Assembly (NCBI RefSeq): GCF_000699445.3
Contig: NC_067196.1
Span: forward strand, 34,368,616 to 34,432,615
DNA: 64,000 nucleotides
Source of the DNA: Schistosoma haematobium
Taxonomy: Eukaryota > Platyhelminthes > Trematoda > Strigeidida > Schistosomatidae
Direction: 5' to 3'
In this document: one piece after another, positions 26,301 to 37,549 of the stretch
Position numbering within the stretch: position 1 is the stretch's first letter
Layout: each line of letters opens with the position of its first letter
Position numbers and translations under genes: made by a program
Notes under the pieces: model-generated
What the model saw: the letters and a program-made list of their open reading frames with translations, nothing else
Database searches by the model: none
What the model was told of the DNA's origin: nothing

Positions 26301-27759
26301 GCAACAGTGCAAGCATGTTCGTGATGCGATTCTCTCCCTCGAAATGCAAAATGTTGCTTCAGGATTGGGTTGCATTGACACCCGAACTAATGATAGGGAG
26401 TGAAGTAGTCGAACGCGTTGACAACTTCACTTATCTTGGAAGTCTCATCAGCCCTTGTGGTTTGGTGTATGACGAAATCTCAGCACGGATACAGAAGGCT
26501 CGACTAGCTTTAACCAATTTGCGTCATTTATGGCGTAGGAGAGATATCCGTCTATCAATAAAAGGACGAGTATACTGCGCGGCAGTCCGTTCTGTCTTAA
26601 TTTACGGCAGCGAAACATGGCCATTAAGAGTAGAAGACACTCGTTAGCTACTAGTATTTGACCACAGATGCCTTAGAAATATTGCTGGCGTCTGCTGGGA
26701 TCACCGGTTAAGTAATAGTGAGGTTAGACGCAGGGTATTAGGAAATGATAGTAAATCAGTTGATGACGTTATGAATCTTCATCGACTGAGATGGTTGGGC
26801 TACGTGTTACGTATGCCTAAACACCGATTACCACGACGTGCAATGCTGAACGGTGTTCGGGATGGTTGGAAGAAAGTTAGGGGCGGCCAAACCAAAACGT
26901 GGCATCAGTGCTTGAAGTCACTAACTCGTAGTCTGAGCCATGTTGGTACATGCAGACTACTTGGTTGGAGTCCGCGTGACTATCGTAAATAATGGTTGGA
27001 GACTCTTGGTGACATGGCTCAGAATCGATCACAATGGCGTCGGTGTATACACTCTCGGTCTTCCCTTAAACTAAGAGATTAAAATCGCTTCATATCTTTC
27101 TTTCTATGAACTAATTCTTTCTTCCTGTACTATATCTCTATATGCAATCTTTCTTTTATATATTACTACTTCTGAACTAACTACTTTTATGAATCCGGTG
27201 TTCATCTTGTTGTGTTAATGAGGTATGGTAACTTGGACCGACGCATATATGTGCCTGGTCCTACGTTGTAGCTGACTGACTGACTGACTGACGTGCGATT
27301 GTCAGTGGTATAGGAGTAGGTTGGAAGAAAACTAGGGGCGGCCAGACCAAAACATGGCCCAAGTCCATGAAGTCACTGACAAGTGGACTGAGTCATATTG
27401 GTAGGTGTAGACTACCTGGTTGGGGACCGCGAGATGATAGCAACCGATGGTTAGAGACCCTGAATGACATGGCTCAAAATAGTTTGCAATGGCACAGTTG
27501 CATCCACTCTTTGTGTTCTCCCAAATTCTAATCTTCTGAATTTGTCGTTTCCCTTTTTTCCTCTTCCCAAATTGATTTCACTTTATTATACTCCTTGAAT
27601 AACATCCTCAAACCCTAATTTTTCTGATTACAGCTTATAATTTTACTACATCTACCACTACGGGATTTGAATCGACCACTGCATCTCTGTGCTAATGTGG
27701 TGTGGCAACTCGAACTGACGTACGTAAGTACGAAGTTCTACGTTGTTACTGACTGACTG
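23383..27759 (+). mobile_element. Non-LTR retrotransposon R1, full-length but inactive and chimeric
   Basis: 5' UTR to about 24060, then endonuclease (AGDFDAQVG, SDHALV), linker (GPDRFTPEIFKDGG), RT (LDLKAVFDSVD, SGVRQDCPLSPFLFN, YTDDIVLFGE) and the C-terminal WLGYVLRM block. Breaks: stop in CAIDVCC region (24162), missing bases near 24440, stop at 25408, frameshift near 25876 before the RT core, stops at 26647 and 26990. The catalytic YxDD is YTDD. A GACT tail at about 27269-27290 is followed by a second R-family 3' end (27291-27759). Its left junction equals that of R3 and its right junction equals that of R2. Variants switch from R3-like to R2-like between about 23768 and 24045. Confidence 0.9.
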
Positions 27760-28875
27760 AGTTCTACTGATCTGTTATACTCGTCGTATTTACAAGTTTG
27801 ATTTATGTATTCCTGTTCCGGTAAATTCATACTGAAATATTAAAAAGGGGTGATAACCAGAGCAGAAGAAAAGAATAACATAGTACGGTGTAAATGAAAT
27901 ATGGCACTAAATGACCTTGAGATGTTAACCTCTTTGAGGGACAGCAGATATAAATGAATAAGTTATTGTGCAAGGACTGGGATACTGAGTTTAGGATTCT
28001 TGCATTTCGATTGTAACTCTTTATGCTATTTATAAAGTTGTATTGGAGAAAATTAGTTTGCTTTTCAAACACCATTTATGGATTTTCTTTAAATTGGGAA
28101 GCTGAATCGCATTTTATGGTTTAGTTAATTATGATAATTATAGTGTGTTTCACTTATGGGGTTAAGTGACCATTTACCCTAAACTCTAGTGATAAGTATT
28201 TGGACTTATTACTTTCAACCATTTATCTGTCCTTATTTATACGACTATTTATCGACAACGGTTTATTTCAGGACAAGATTCCAGTCGTCAAGACTCATCT
28301 CAACAATCATCCAGAGTTCGTTGCTGGGACTTACTACAACCCGCCCATTTTTATCCGTTTAATATTCCACTTTTGCTCTCTGCTCGAGGTGAAAGTATGG
28401 ACCGCAACCCGATCGGTGAAAATTATACTCGTTCTGAAAAAGCTGTTCCTAATGGTAATCCTCAAACGGCTAACTGTCTGGATTTGAGCGCATCACTTAT
28501 AACGAATACGTCCAGATACTTTGGCGATTCAGATGAAAGACGTTTAGAGAACTATATTTCCATGGCTAATAACATTTTACCAATTCCATTGCCTTCCGCT
28601 TATTTAATTGCTTTACATGAAAGGGCTGGAGCTTATCATAAGTGGCCTCAACATGTTATGGTTAGTTTCATAAAAAACGTTCCTATTAATGCAATTTAGC
28701 ATTTTTGGTAACAAGTAAACTTCTGTTTTGTGAATTTATTTAGATTTGTTTTTCGACCTACCACTCTATTTTTATTTTGAAGATTTGTTCGATTCCCGAT
28801 TTTCCAAAGGACTATTCAAATCTATGGTGATTGTGAATTCCACTATAAGACTGTTTACTCAACAATCCATTACAT

Positions 28876-29050
28876 TATAAGCCGAGATGAATAGTGGGTA
28901 ACCATAGGATCAAGGCCGGGCGTTTCGTCCCATTTGAGACTTGTTAGCTTAGTGTATCTGCACCTGAGAGTTGACGGTCAATGCTGGACTCGAACCCAGT
29001 ATCATTCTCTTCAAAGGCCATCGCATTACCCACTCGGCTACTAAGTCCAT
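28876..29050 (-). repeat. tRNA-headed SINE with hammerhead-like tail (copy 1)
   Basis: On the minus strand from 29050 the head reads as a tRNA-like pol III promoter: A box TAGCCGAGTGG and B box GGTTCGAGTCC at tRNA-like spacing. It is followed by AGTCTCAAATGGGACGAAAC, whose GGGACGAAAC end and loop resemble the stem II/GAAAC side of the schistosome SM-alpha hammerhead. The CTGATGA half of the core is degenerate (CTAACAA), so self-cleavage is unlikely. Lies in the intron between the duplicated TBCCD1 exons 13 and 14. Confidence 0.75.
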
Positions 29051-29099
29051 GTAGCTATTGGCTTGTAAAATGGAGTGAAGCTTAATTTTTTGTATTGGT

Positions 29100-29200
29100 C
29101 GTTTGGATTTTCCCACCAATGTTCAGGACTGCAATTGATCAGAATAAAACGCGCCTCCTGGATTCTACTGCTAGCCACCATCTACCCCTGCTGATAATGT
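29100..29200 (+). repeat. SM-alpha-like hammerhead fragment (degenerate)
   Basis: The string AAAACGCGCCTCCTGGATTC followed by TACTGCTAGCCACCATCT resembles the part of SM-alpha downstream of the hammerhead core, including the site region. The CTGATGAG box is not seen. Opposite orientation to the SINE at 28876-29050. A second copy is at about 54480-54580. Confidence 0.5.
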
Positions 29201-30343
29201 TTGTGACTTAATGGGAATATCGAGGCCATCTACAGACGATGCACAGATGACAAAAATGACTGATGAATTACAGTCCTAAACATCAATGGAAAGATTCGAA
29301 GAACCAATACAGTTTAATAAATACATCACATTGTTGTTATTGTACAAATGAGTGTGCTCTTAGATCGTTTCAATATTTGTCTACAGGAAAATCATCTCCA
29401 AAATTTGGTTCACAACATAACCAAACAAATACAGTGAGTAGACATCTGTGACATAAAGTATTTATTATAGTGAGTGAAAGGGGTTCTTTATTATTATTTC
29501 GCCACTGGATAATTTCATTTGGAAGCCTGCTGTATTACGCTTCTTATCTCATGGCTCAATTTATATTATACTGGCATATGAGTTTGTTATCATATCGTGG
29601 TTTGTTTCTACTGGATATGTTTCCGGTCTATTAAAGTGCATCATTTCTATTATACTTTGAGTATGGATTATCAGCTGAATCCAGGACATGCTTTACATTA
29701 TTAACATTTATAATAACAATCCGAACTGAGTACTTATCACTTCAGAATGCAATATTTTATTCACTAGGTAGCTGAATCGTGTTATCCCAAAACTCGCTCA
29801 ACTGGTATGATAATTATTGTCATTTGTAATGGTTTGAATTTCCCTGAAATATCAGCAGAGAGAAAACATGAACTTTTAAAAATATTAATAATTCTGTTTT
29901 TGTTCTTTGTACTTAATTTGTGTTGTGTATTCGCTTTTACAAATAAAGTGGCGGATAGCTATAAGTCTCGATCTTTTCATTTGCAGAGTGCAAGGTTAAC
30001 CCTTGATCAACGTCATAGTTTTAGCACCGTTGTGGATCAGAGATTTCGACAATGGTTGATAGAATCAGGCAATTTGCGTCAATTACAACTCCTGGAGCTA
30101 AGCACAGGTCACGTGAATCCAGTACCATCTTGCAATCCTACTGCTTATTCTGTCGACAAAAATGTTGCTCCTATGTCTGTGAGTTCTACATTTCAAAGCC
30201 ATGCAGATCGATCAGATCATGGGGTTCATAGTTCTTATGCTGATGGTCACATAAGCAATTCTATTCGGAGTGGCTGCCTTCTCACTCGGTCAAATAATGA
30301 AAATCAGTTTGCTACCAACGATGATGATGCTGATGGCATATGA

Positions 30344-32169
30344 TAGTAATTCGTAATTTTTCAAGTATTATACATTCCAGTATTTTCTCAATCCATAATT
30401 GTTACGTCTTTTGGTTCAACCGGAAAAGTAATATAATCTCAGTTTAAGCTATCATCTGTGATCATTTATATTGTTACTGTTTGTTTAAGACATGTACTCA
30501 TTGTTACCTTAAAAGGGACATTTGATTTTTTCCGAATGTAATTCTTTGAATTTTTATGGGTCACATTTTCTTGAAACTTTAAATTAGTTTACCAACGTAA
30601 AAAATGTTTTATTGCTTGTTATATCATAAAATTATTTTGGATTCCCAATTTTGACGTACTTTTTCCGGATCCTTACTTCTTAATACCTAATTGTACTGAT
30701 GTACTTTGGTCTCATCAGTTGGCTAATGTTGTATGCTTTAGCTATAAATGTGACTTAATTATTAACTACAGAAACATGTTTACTGTTAAAACATTCAATA
30801 TAATCGCTTTATTTAACTGTTCACCTTTGAGTTCTTATGCACAATTGATCTAACATGTAATTTAATGCTTATGTTATCTTTTGTACATGTCAGGTACTAT
30901 TGTAATAAACGAAAACAGTTGGGATCGACCAAATGTATTTGAACACAAAATTACAGTTATTTGGTAAAATCTGAATACCATATGTTCAATACTTTATTTG
31001 CAAAATGTCCATCAATTGTCTCAGAATTGTTGTTCCTTCATTTCCATACCAATCACTCTCTGTTCGCGTTCATTTCTATTCGATCTTCTCATCCTTCTGC
31101 TGCCAGGCATTCCACTTGCGATTGGTGTTGTATACTACTTATATCTGTCGACATACGTAGCACACTAACATGGTTACAGAAATGACATATTGATTAATTA
31201 TCGGATTGAAAATAATACTGCTTTTTGTAAGAGAGCACTTGATATCTGGAAAAGTAATAGGAGTGAAAGTATTACTGGTTCAAAGAATTTTACATGACCT
31301 TAAAATGCAAGTTATCATACAGTTTGTTAAAAAATGTAGTTAGACTTAGAGCAATTATAGTAGGAAAAAGTAAAGACAACGGAATTTATGATTTCTCAGT
31401 GACTTTACGAATTAACACAATGATGAAGTCATTTTTGCCTTGAGAGTTTGGAGTATTTAAGATTCCCATACAATGGCAGTTCCGACCCAGATAACATGCA
31501 TTCCAAAATTGAGTCCGTATTCGAGCAAAAAACTATACCAGCATCCCAGCGACTTTTACCAGTGGTTCTACAGCAAATAAAAATTTGTATGGGTTGCAAA
31601 TGTACGACTGATCGGATGAAAGGATAAGCAAACTTTCAGGATTACTATCTACCGTTGCTGTTGGAACATGATAAAAAATCTAAGACATGCACTTCTTTCT
31701 GTTCGGCCAATGTAGCTGCTTTGGCAGGTGCACGTAAATTTATAAACAAAAGTGGCGGTAGCACGAAAAGAGTGCTTGTTAAACTTTGGTTGGGTTATTG
31801 AACGTGTTGACGTGTTGGGAGCTTAAGCGACGATCTGATTGATTAGTTATGGATATAACTAACACTCGATTCAAAAATTTGTTCGAGCAGTTAAGAGATT
31901 TGCATGCAATGAATGTGGAGAATCACAGTTGGTTGAGATTACCAACCAATATTTCACTTCATCGACACCAAAGTCGAATATTTTATTTGAAGAACATCTG
32001 ACTGCCTTCAGAAACAAACAAAATAATGAGGTACCGATCTTAGTATAAACAACCGAAATTTGCACATTGAGTACTAATTCTTAAATAATGGCTTACACTA
32101 CCCTATTAAAAAGGAATAGGACTGAAATATTGACTTAATTAATAAAGTGACTATGCAAATACTGATATG
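30344..32169. other. 3' flank of the duplicated TBCCD1 exons, no gene recognised
   Basis: AT-rich and matched base by base to 55723-57550 with scattered substitutions. AATAAA at 30904-30909 is a possible poly(A) signal. No protein motif seen. Confidence 0.5.
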
Positions 32170-33060
32170 TTCTCCATATTATTCCGTCTGTAGCTCTTCT
32201 AGAGTTGCTGCATGTCCCAAGACCAGGTGAAGGAGGAGGGTTGGACATGGAGTCGGCAACCTCATCCCGTAGAAAACAACCTTGTTAAAAAGCGCTAACC
32301 AGATTGAATAATTTAAACTCCCCCCTCCAGGTTGAAGGAAGAATTATGACACCTCATGATGAAAGCCCAGATTCTTCGGAAGTCACGAGGCCGATGACCC
32401 TTCTAATATCCAGAGAAACCATTAATATAGGTACATGGAATATCCGAACAATGTGGGAGACCAGGAAGACCAGTCAAATAGTTACGAAAATGAGGAGATA
32501 CAACTTAGCAGTACTCGGAATCAGCAAATCCCATTGGACTGATTCAGGAGAGCTGCTACTGTACTCTGGTCACGAGGAAGGAAATACTGCACACACTCAG
32601 GGAGTTGCTCTAATGTCCAAAGAAGCAAGAAATGGGCTCATAGAATGGGAATCTCATGGATTCAGGATCATCAAAGCATCCTTCAAAACAAAGAAGAAGA
32701 TAATCACAATGAATGTTATCCAAAGTTATGCACCCACCAATTATGGAAATGACAACGATAAAGATCGGTTTTACAAGAGGCTGCAATCAACCATAGCGAA
32801 GTGCCCAGGAAAGGACCTGACAATGCTAATGGGAGATCTAAACGTCAAAGTTGGAACGGAAAACTACGGTTATGAAGATATCATGAGACGACATGAACTG
32901 GGAGAAAAACGAAAGCGATGGAAGATTTGCAAATCTATGTGCATTCAACAAAATGATTATAGGCGGCACAACATTCCCACACAAACGCATGCATAAAGCT
33001 GCATGTCTTTCACTGGATTACACAACGGAGGACCATGTAGATCATATTTGTATCACTAAA
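32170..33060 (+). mobile_element. RTE (SR2-like) 5' UTR and endonuclease, copy A2
   Basis: Same element as at 21294; the endonuclease frame is open 32304-32996 (NIGTWNIRTMWE, LMGDLNVKVG). Interrupted at 33061 by the LTR element. The RTE frame resumes at about 34327 (reading SMEDVRTKGGADI), so the two halves are one insertion split by the LTR element. Confidence 0.88.
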
Positions 33061-34324
33061 TGTTATGGATGCGGTCACCCGTCACAAGAATTGGAGACGG
33101 GGTAGAGAAAATTTTGAACCCTGTAATTGGAGGAGATTCAACCTAATTATTTTGGCCAATCAACATTCAGATTGATCGTCGGTGTTCTTGGAAGTCATTG
33201 GTTGTTGATTGATCACAGTATTTCTCATTACCCTGCTGATTCAGAAAATGACTATCCTTCCCGATCAATTGCAGCTACTACTTGATCGTCAACAGCAGCG
33301 TTTCAGAGAGAGCCAGTTGAATATTTCGGACAATTTACGCACGCGACTGCTAAATCTCCTATGTTCCGGAGATGTGAAAGAAACTGATGAATTAATTTCT
33401 CACTTGCATACTGAACTCGAAAATGACTGCAGGACGTATGAAGATGGAAACAAAAGCCTCTATGAATCCCTGATGGTCAGTAATGCAAACGAGGCAGTCG
33501 CTCATGATCCGTCCAGCGATCCAGAAATGTCCAATTCAGAAATATGCCCTGTCGTGGGTTCAAATCCCACTGTGCCCGAAACATATACAGACAGTGAGGC
33601 ATCCAGCTCACAAGAAGAACCTCTCGTGCCAGAAAATGTGTCCCATGCATCAAACAATGGTCAGAAATCTAATACAAATTTCAAAGATGCTGTTTATTTA
33701 GTGATCTATTATCCACTAATGGAATTTTGAAGAGGTCTGATGAACATGTTTCACAAGAATCAAACCCTAATGACCTCATATCTAGTGTCGCTGATCCTCA
33801 TCATCTAGTCAGTTCTAGTGGACGCTCTACTCAATGCCGGAAATATGCTTTAAATAGAATCAGACTAACTGTTACTTGGGTATATGATGACCCAACATTA
33901 TTTCGCGGGGAGGACGGACGCAGAAAATTTTAGAAATCCGGATATCAACTCCGGATCTTTTAAAAAAAGGGTGTTGTGGATGCAGAATAATATACCAATC
34001 ATTATCATGTTAAGTCTAGTGATGTCCTTGGACCTTAAATGGACATTCCCTATTGGCCATTATTTATTTCATTCGTTAAATATTGTACAAATGTTGTTTT
34101 CTATTTTTATAGTACGATGTGGTCTGTTTGGTTAGTATATAAATAGAGTATGTCTGAAATACAATGATTCATAACTCAGAGGCTGTGACTTGCGTTCTAG
34201 ATTCGACTGGCTGGGCTAGACAGGGGAGCGGGACCAATCGGGACACTAGGTCGTCCTTACGTGTTTTACTTGTCACTGAATCGATCAATAAAATGCTGCG
34301 CATTTAACCATCTAACCAGTTACA
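33061..34324 (+). mobile_element. Non-autonomous LTR element, copy A2 (uninterrupted)
   Basis: Complete copy of the deleted LTR element. A 5' LTR stub TGTTATGGATGC sits at 33061. Gag-like frame 33209-33730, second frame 33727-33933, purine tract at 33962-33971, and intact 3' LTR 33972-34324. ACTAAA precedes the element (33055-33060) and recurs at 34327-34332, two bases past the CA end, as expected for a target duplication with slight decay. This copy lacks the R insertion found in A1 and A3, so its LTR shows the empty site at 34260/34261. Confidence 0.8.
33972..34324 (+). repeat. Intact 3' LTR (353 bp)
   Basis: Starts TGTTGTGG, ends GTTACA. Contains a TATA-like TATATAAATAGAG (34136-34148) and AATAAA (34287-34292), in the order expected for U3-R-U5. 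Preceded by a polypurine tract. Matches 23094-23382 (cut), and 59351-59639 plus 63584-63647 (split by R3). Confidence 0.75.
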
Positions 34325-36250
34325 ATACTAAAAATATTTTAAAGGTCAATGGAAGACGTGAGAACCAAGGGCGGAGCTGACATACCTTCAGATCACCACG
34401 TAGATGTGGCCAAAATGAAACTGAAGCCGAAGAAGTACTAGACAACTGGAGAAACAGAAGTACAAAGCTCAATACAGCCTTCCTTCGAGATACTGACAAA
34501 CTTAACGAATTCATGATAACTCCTAACAACAGGTTCCGAACCTTACGGGATCTACTGAAGGAAGAAGAAACTATTATGGAGAACGACTGGGAAGGTATCA
34601 AATAAGCACTAGCTTCAATGTGTTAGGAGGCTCTTCCCCTCAAGTAGCATCCTTATATTGAATGGATCTTTATCGAAAGCCTGAACATGATTCAAGATAG
34701 GAAGAACAAGAAGACAGCAATAAACAACAGACGAACACGAGAAGAGAAAGTCAAGGCACAGATTGAATACACTGAAGCAAACAAGCTAATGGAGGGGAGC
34801 ATTAAGACTGGCAAGTGGAAATACGTGGAAGGCCTAGTGACGACAGCGGAGAAAGGTGCAACAGAATGAAATATAGAAGAGCTATATAACACAACGAAGA
34901 AACTAGCAGGGAAATATAGTAAACCAGGGCGACCAGTCAATGACAAAGAAGGCAAGACAATCACTGCGATTCAAGAACAGAGGAACAGATGGGTAGAACA
35001 CGTTGAGAAACTCTGGAATTGGCCAGCTCCATTGAATCCATACATTCCCATAGTCGTCACTCCATCAACGATCGAATAAATCAGGATGACCGGTCATCAG
35101 ACAAATCAAGAGTGGGAAAGCAGCAGGACCTGAAAATATACCAGCTGAAGGACTGAAATCAGGTATTGAGGCAACTGCATGTATACTTCACGTTCCATCC
35201 AGGAAAATTTGAGAGGAACAACAAATGCCGACAGACTGGAAAGAAGGATACCTCTTCATGATACCGAAGAAAGGAGATCTGAGCAAGTATGAGAACTACC
35301 GAGGGAACACTACTATCAGTATCGGGAAAAGTTCTCAACAGAGTGTTTCTGAACCAGATTAAAGATTCAGTAGACACCGAACTTCGAAATCAACAGGTTG
35401 GATTCCGTAAGGATCGGTGATGCACAGACCGAATCGCGATAATACAGATCATTGTTGAACCATCAATTGAGTGGAACTCGTCACTATATATCAACTTCAT
35501 TGACTATGAGAAAGCATTTGACAGTGTGGATAGGGGAATCCTAATTTCGTAATTATGTCTTCAATATCATAGTTTGTAAGCAGCTGATGAGAATCAACGA
35601 AAGAAAATGGGTTCATGCTACTTTGTTAGAATCTTTGTTCTTGCTCTTTTCTAAATGACAAAAGGAACTGTGTGTATGATGTTTCTGTTTTTTGTTTTCT
35701 CTTTCTCTATTCTTTCCGGAGGTATCTATAAAGATCCATTCTTTCTGCTAATTCTTCTTGTGGCCTTGCACTTTCTGGGCTGTGCATTTAGTGTATGAAG
35801 GACAAGTGACAGATGCAGTCGAAGTGAAAACCGCAGCCAAACAAGGTTTCCTACTTTCTGCCTTTCTCTTTCTTCTGATGGTTGATTGAATTATGGGAAC
35901 CACGATATCTGAAATAAAGCATAGAATACAATGGATATCTCGAAATCAACTAGAAGAGTTGGACTTCACAGACGACTCAGCTTTTCACTGTCGTTTACAC
36001 CAACGAATGCAGGTCAAGAAAAACAATGTAGCAGCAGCCTCCGCATCAGTAGACCTCAACATGCAAAATGGAAATAACAAGATCCTTAAATGCAACACGG
36101 AGAACACCAGCCAAAGAAGTACTAGACAACTGGAGAAACAGAAGTACAAGGGCGTAATACAGCCCTCTTTCGGGGTACTGACAAACTCAACGAATGAGAG
36201 ACCTCTGGTTTCATGCGAAATTTTTCTGACTTCGAATCGTAATTAGCAAG
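34325..36250 (+). mobile_element. RTE (SR2-like) body and RT, degenerate
   Basis: Continues the RTE of 32170. Recognisable readings: RTKGGADIPSDHH, AEYTEANK-like block at 34750, KKLAGKYSKP and NRWVEH at about 34900-34990, then RT blocks SGKAAGP (about 35110-35140), MPTDWKEGYL and FIDYEKAFDSVD (about 35490-35540), and FTDDSA for the catalytic box (about 35960). Many frameshifts and stops; about 230 bp of unrelated sequence sits in the RT at about 35550-35785. At 36115-36195 a stretch repeats 34431-34513, so a second RTE fragment is joined at the end. The first 420 bp recurs at 63650-64000. Confidence 0.85.
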
Positions 36251-36486
36251 TTATTCGTCTTTGGTGGTCAGTCAGCTGTCCCGGAATCATTCTTAAATTC
36301 TCTAAATGTGGTATATATTGTTCACTATAAGTGGTAAGTAATTCATAAGCTTGGATTGAAGATTTATCGTCTCTAATCAACAAATTACAACACTCGAAAA
36401 TAAGAAGTTTATGGCCTGTAATACTCGGAGTAGAAGTAGGCTTGTACAGAAAAACAACTGGTTAAGGATTCTGAAAATAAAGCGGA

Positions 36487-37320
36487 ATGATCGTTCCCAC
36501 GTATAAAGAGACGATGCCAGATAAGGGATGGGACCCCGCCACTTTTGATGCTCAAAGTCCGTTGACATTTAGAGTGAAGAAAGTCGAGAGACCTGATACC
36601 TTATTAGATTATTTTAGCGATGCGCTTTTTGCTAACCATGGTAAAAGACCAAATATCGATTGCAGCAATGGCGTTCCATCGACGGATACCGTGTATATTG
36701 AAAAAGGAGTTATCTCAATATTACTTCAATATGCCAAACTAGATGTATCTTAGTGGTACTGACGATATTAATCTAAGGATTATGAGAGCTCTGACGACTT
36801 AAAAACTACGAGCAAGTGTGAGACCAACTCTTCTAAATGCCCTGGGTTCAGATGAGTTATTTGTAAGTCATTTTGTCACTCGGATGAAGAAATTTTCAGA
36901 GTATTCTATACGACGTGTGTGAGGCCGCATTTAGAATAGAGTTCAGGCAGCGGGTTATTATGAAGACCGACTGAGATGCCTCAACCTAATTCCGTTATCC
37001 TACCACAGGCTAAGGGGTGATGTCATACTGGTATACTGAACTCATACTGAAAGATGAATTTGTCATTAACATGTCTTATCTTTTTTTAAAATGTGGGACT
37101 TATCATACAAGGGGACATTTTAAGAAAGTTTCAAAACGGTGATTAAATCTTCCATCTCTAGGGTTTCATCTTTCCCATTGAGTAATAAATTATTGGGATT
37201 CTGTACCAGAACACGCAGTAATGTCACCTTTTGTTGATACGTTCACAGTAATACAAATTTTAAGGGCGAATATAGATCTCCTAACCATCTGTCCCTACTA
37301 CTGACGACTAGTCTTTTAGT
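36487..37320 (+). mobile_element. Decayed CR1-like non-LTR fragment
   Basis: First part (36487-36753) resembles the linker before the RT of CR1-type elements (DTLLDYFSDALFANHGK). The later part (about 36900-37310) reads, with stops, as the RT C-terminus (CVRPHLE, PLSYRRLRGDVI-like, VINYWDSVPEH). The RT core between them is missing. Sits 230 bp upstream of the TBCCD1 start codon. Confidence 0.65.
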
Positions 37321-37549
37321 CATTGAATGGACGAAACTCCTCATGCGATAAATTTAATAAAAACATTCCAAATGGGTGCAACATAACTCCATTCTCATGA
37401 AATCACAATAAGCTAGATGTCTTCTGTTTCTATCGACAAGCATTTGAATAATCTTTTTTTGTTTGTCTTACTTAAAAGGTCGTCTGAAGGTTATAGCACA
37501 TTCCTAAAGTTTGCGGTGTCTTGAAGTGGCATAATGTAAACTCAGTGCG

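Larger units (their letters stand above)
28272..30343 (+). pseudogene. TBCCD1: Partial TBCCD1 duplicate: exons 13 and 14 only
   Basis: Copies of the last two TBCCD1 exons: 28272-28660 (acceptor TTTCAG, donor GTTAGT) and 29987-30343 (acceptor TTGCAG, stop TGA). Readings SRVRCWDLLQPAHFYPFNIP and LTLDQRHSFSTVVDQRFRQW correspond to the C-terminal part of vertebrate TBCCD1. Almost identical to the exons at 53652-54040 and 55366-55722, with a few substitutions (Ile/Val near the end of exon 13; Ser/Asn at the start of exon 14) and no stop or frameshift. Exons 1-12 are missing upstream; R1 and then an LTR element stand there instead. It lies 10 kb downstream of LARS on the same strand. Probably not coding on its own, though exon 13 has an in-frame ATG at 28397. 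Confidence 0.88.

Noticed and set aside
28200..28487. 95-codon frame overlapping TBCCD1 exon 13 copy (also 53580-53867)
   Set aside because: Out of frame with the conserved exon reading and crosses the splice acceptor.
36487..36753. 88-codon frame as a TBCCD1 first exon
   Set aside because: Reads as a CR1-type linker, and the true start exon with LWPRAEPFAYG is at 37550.
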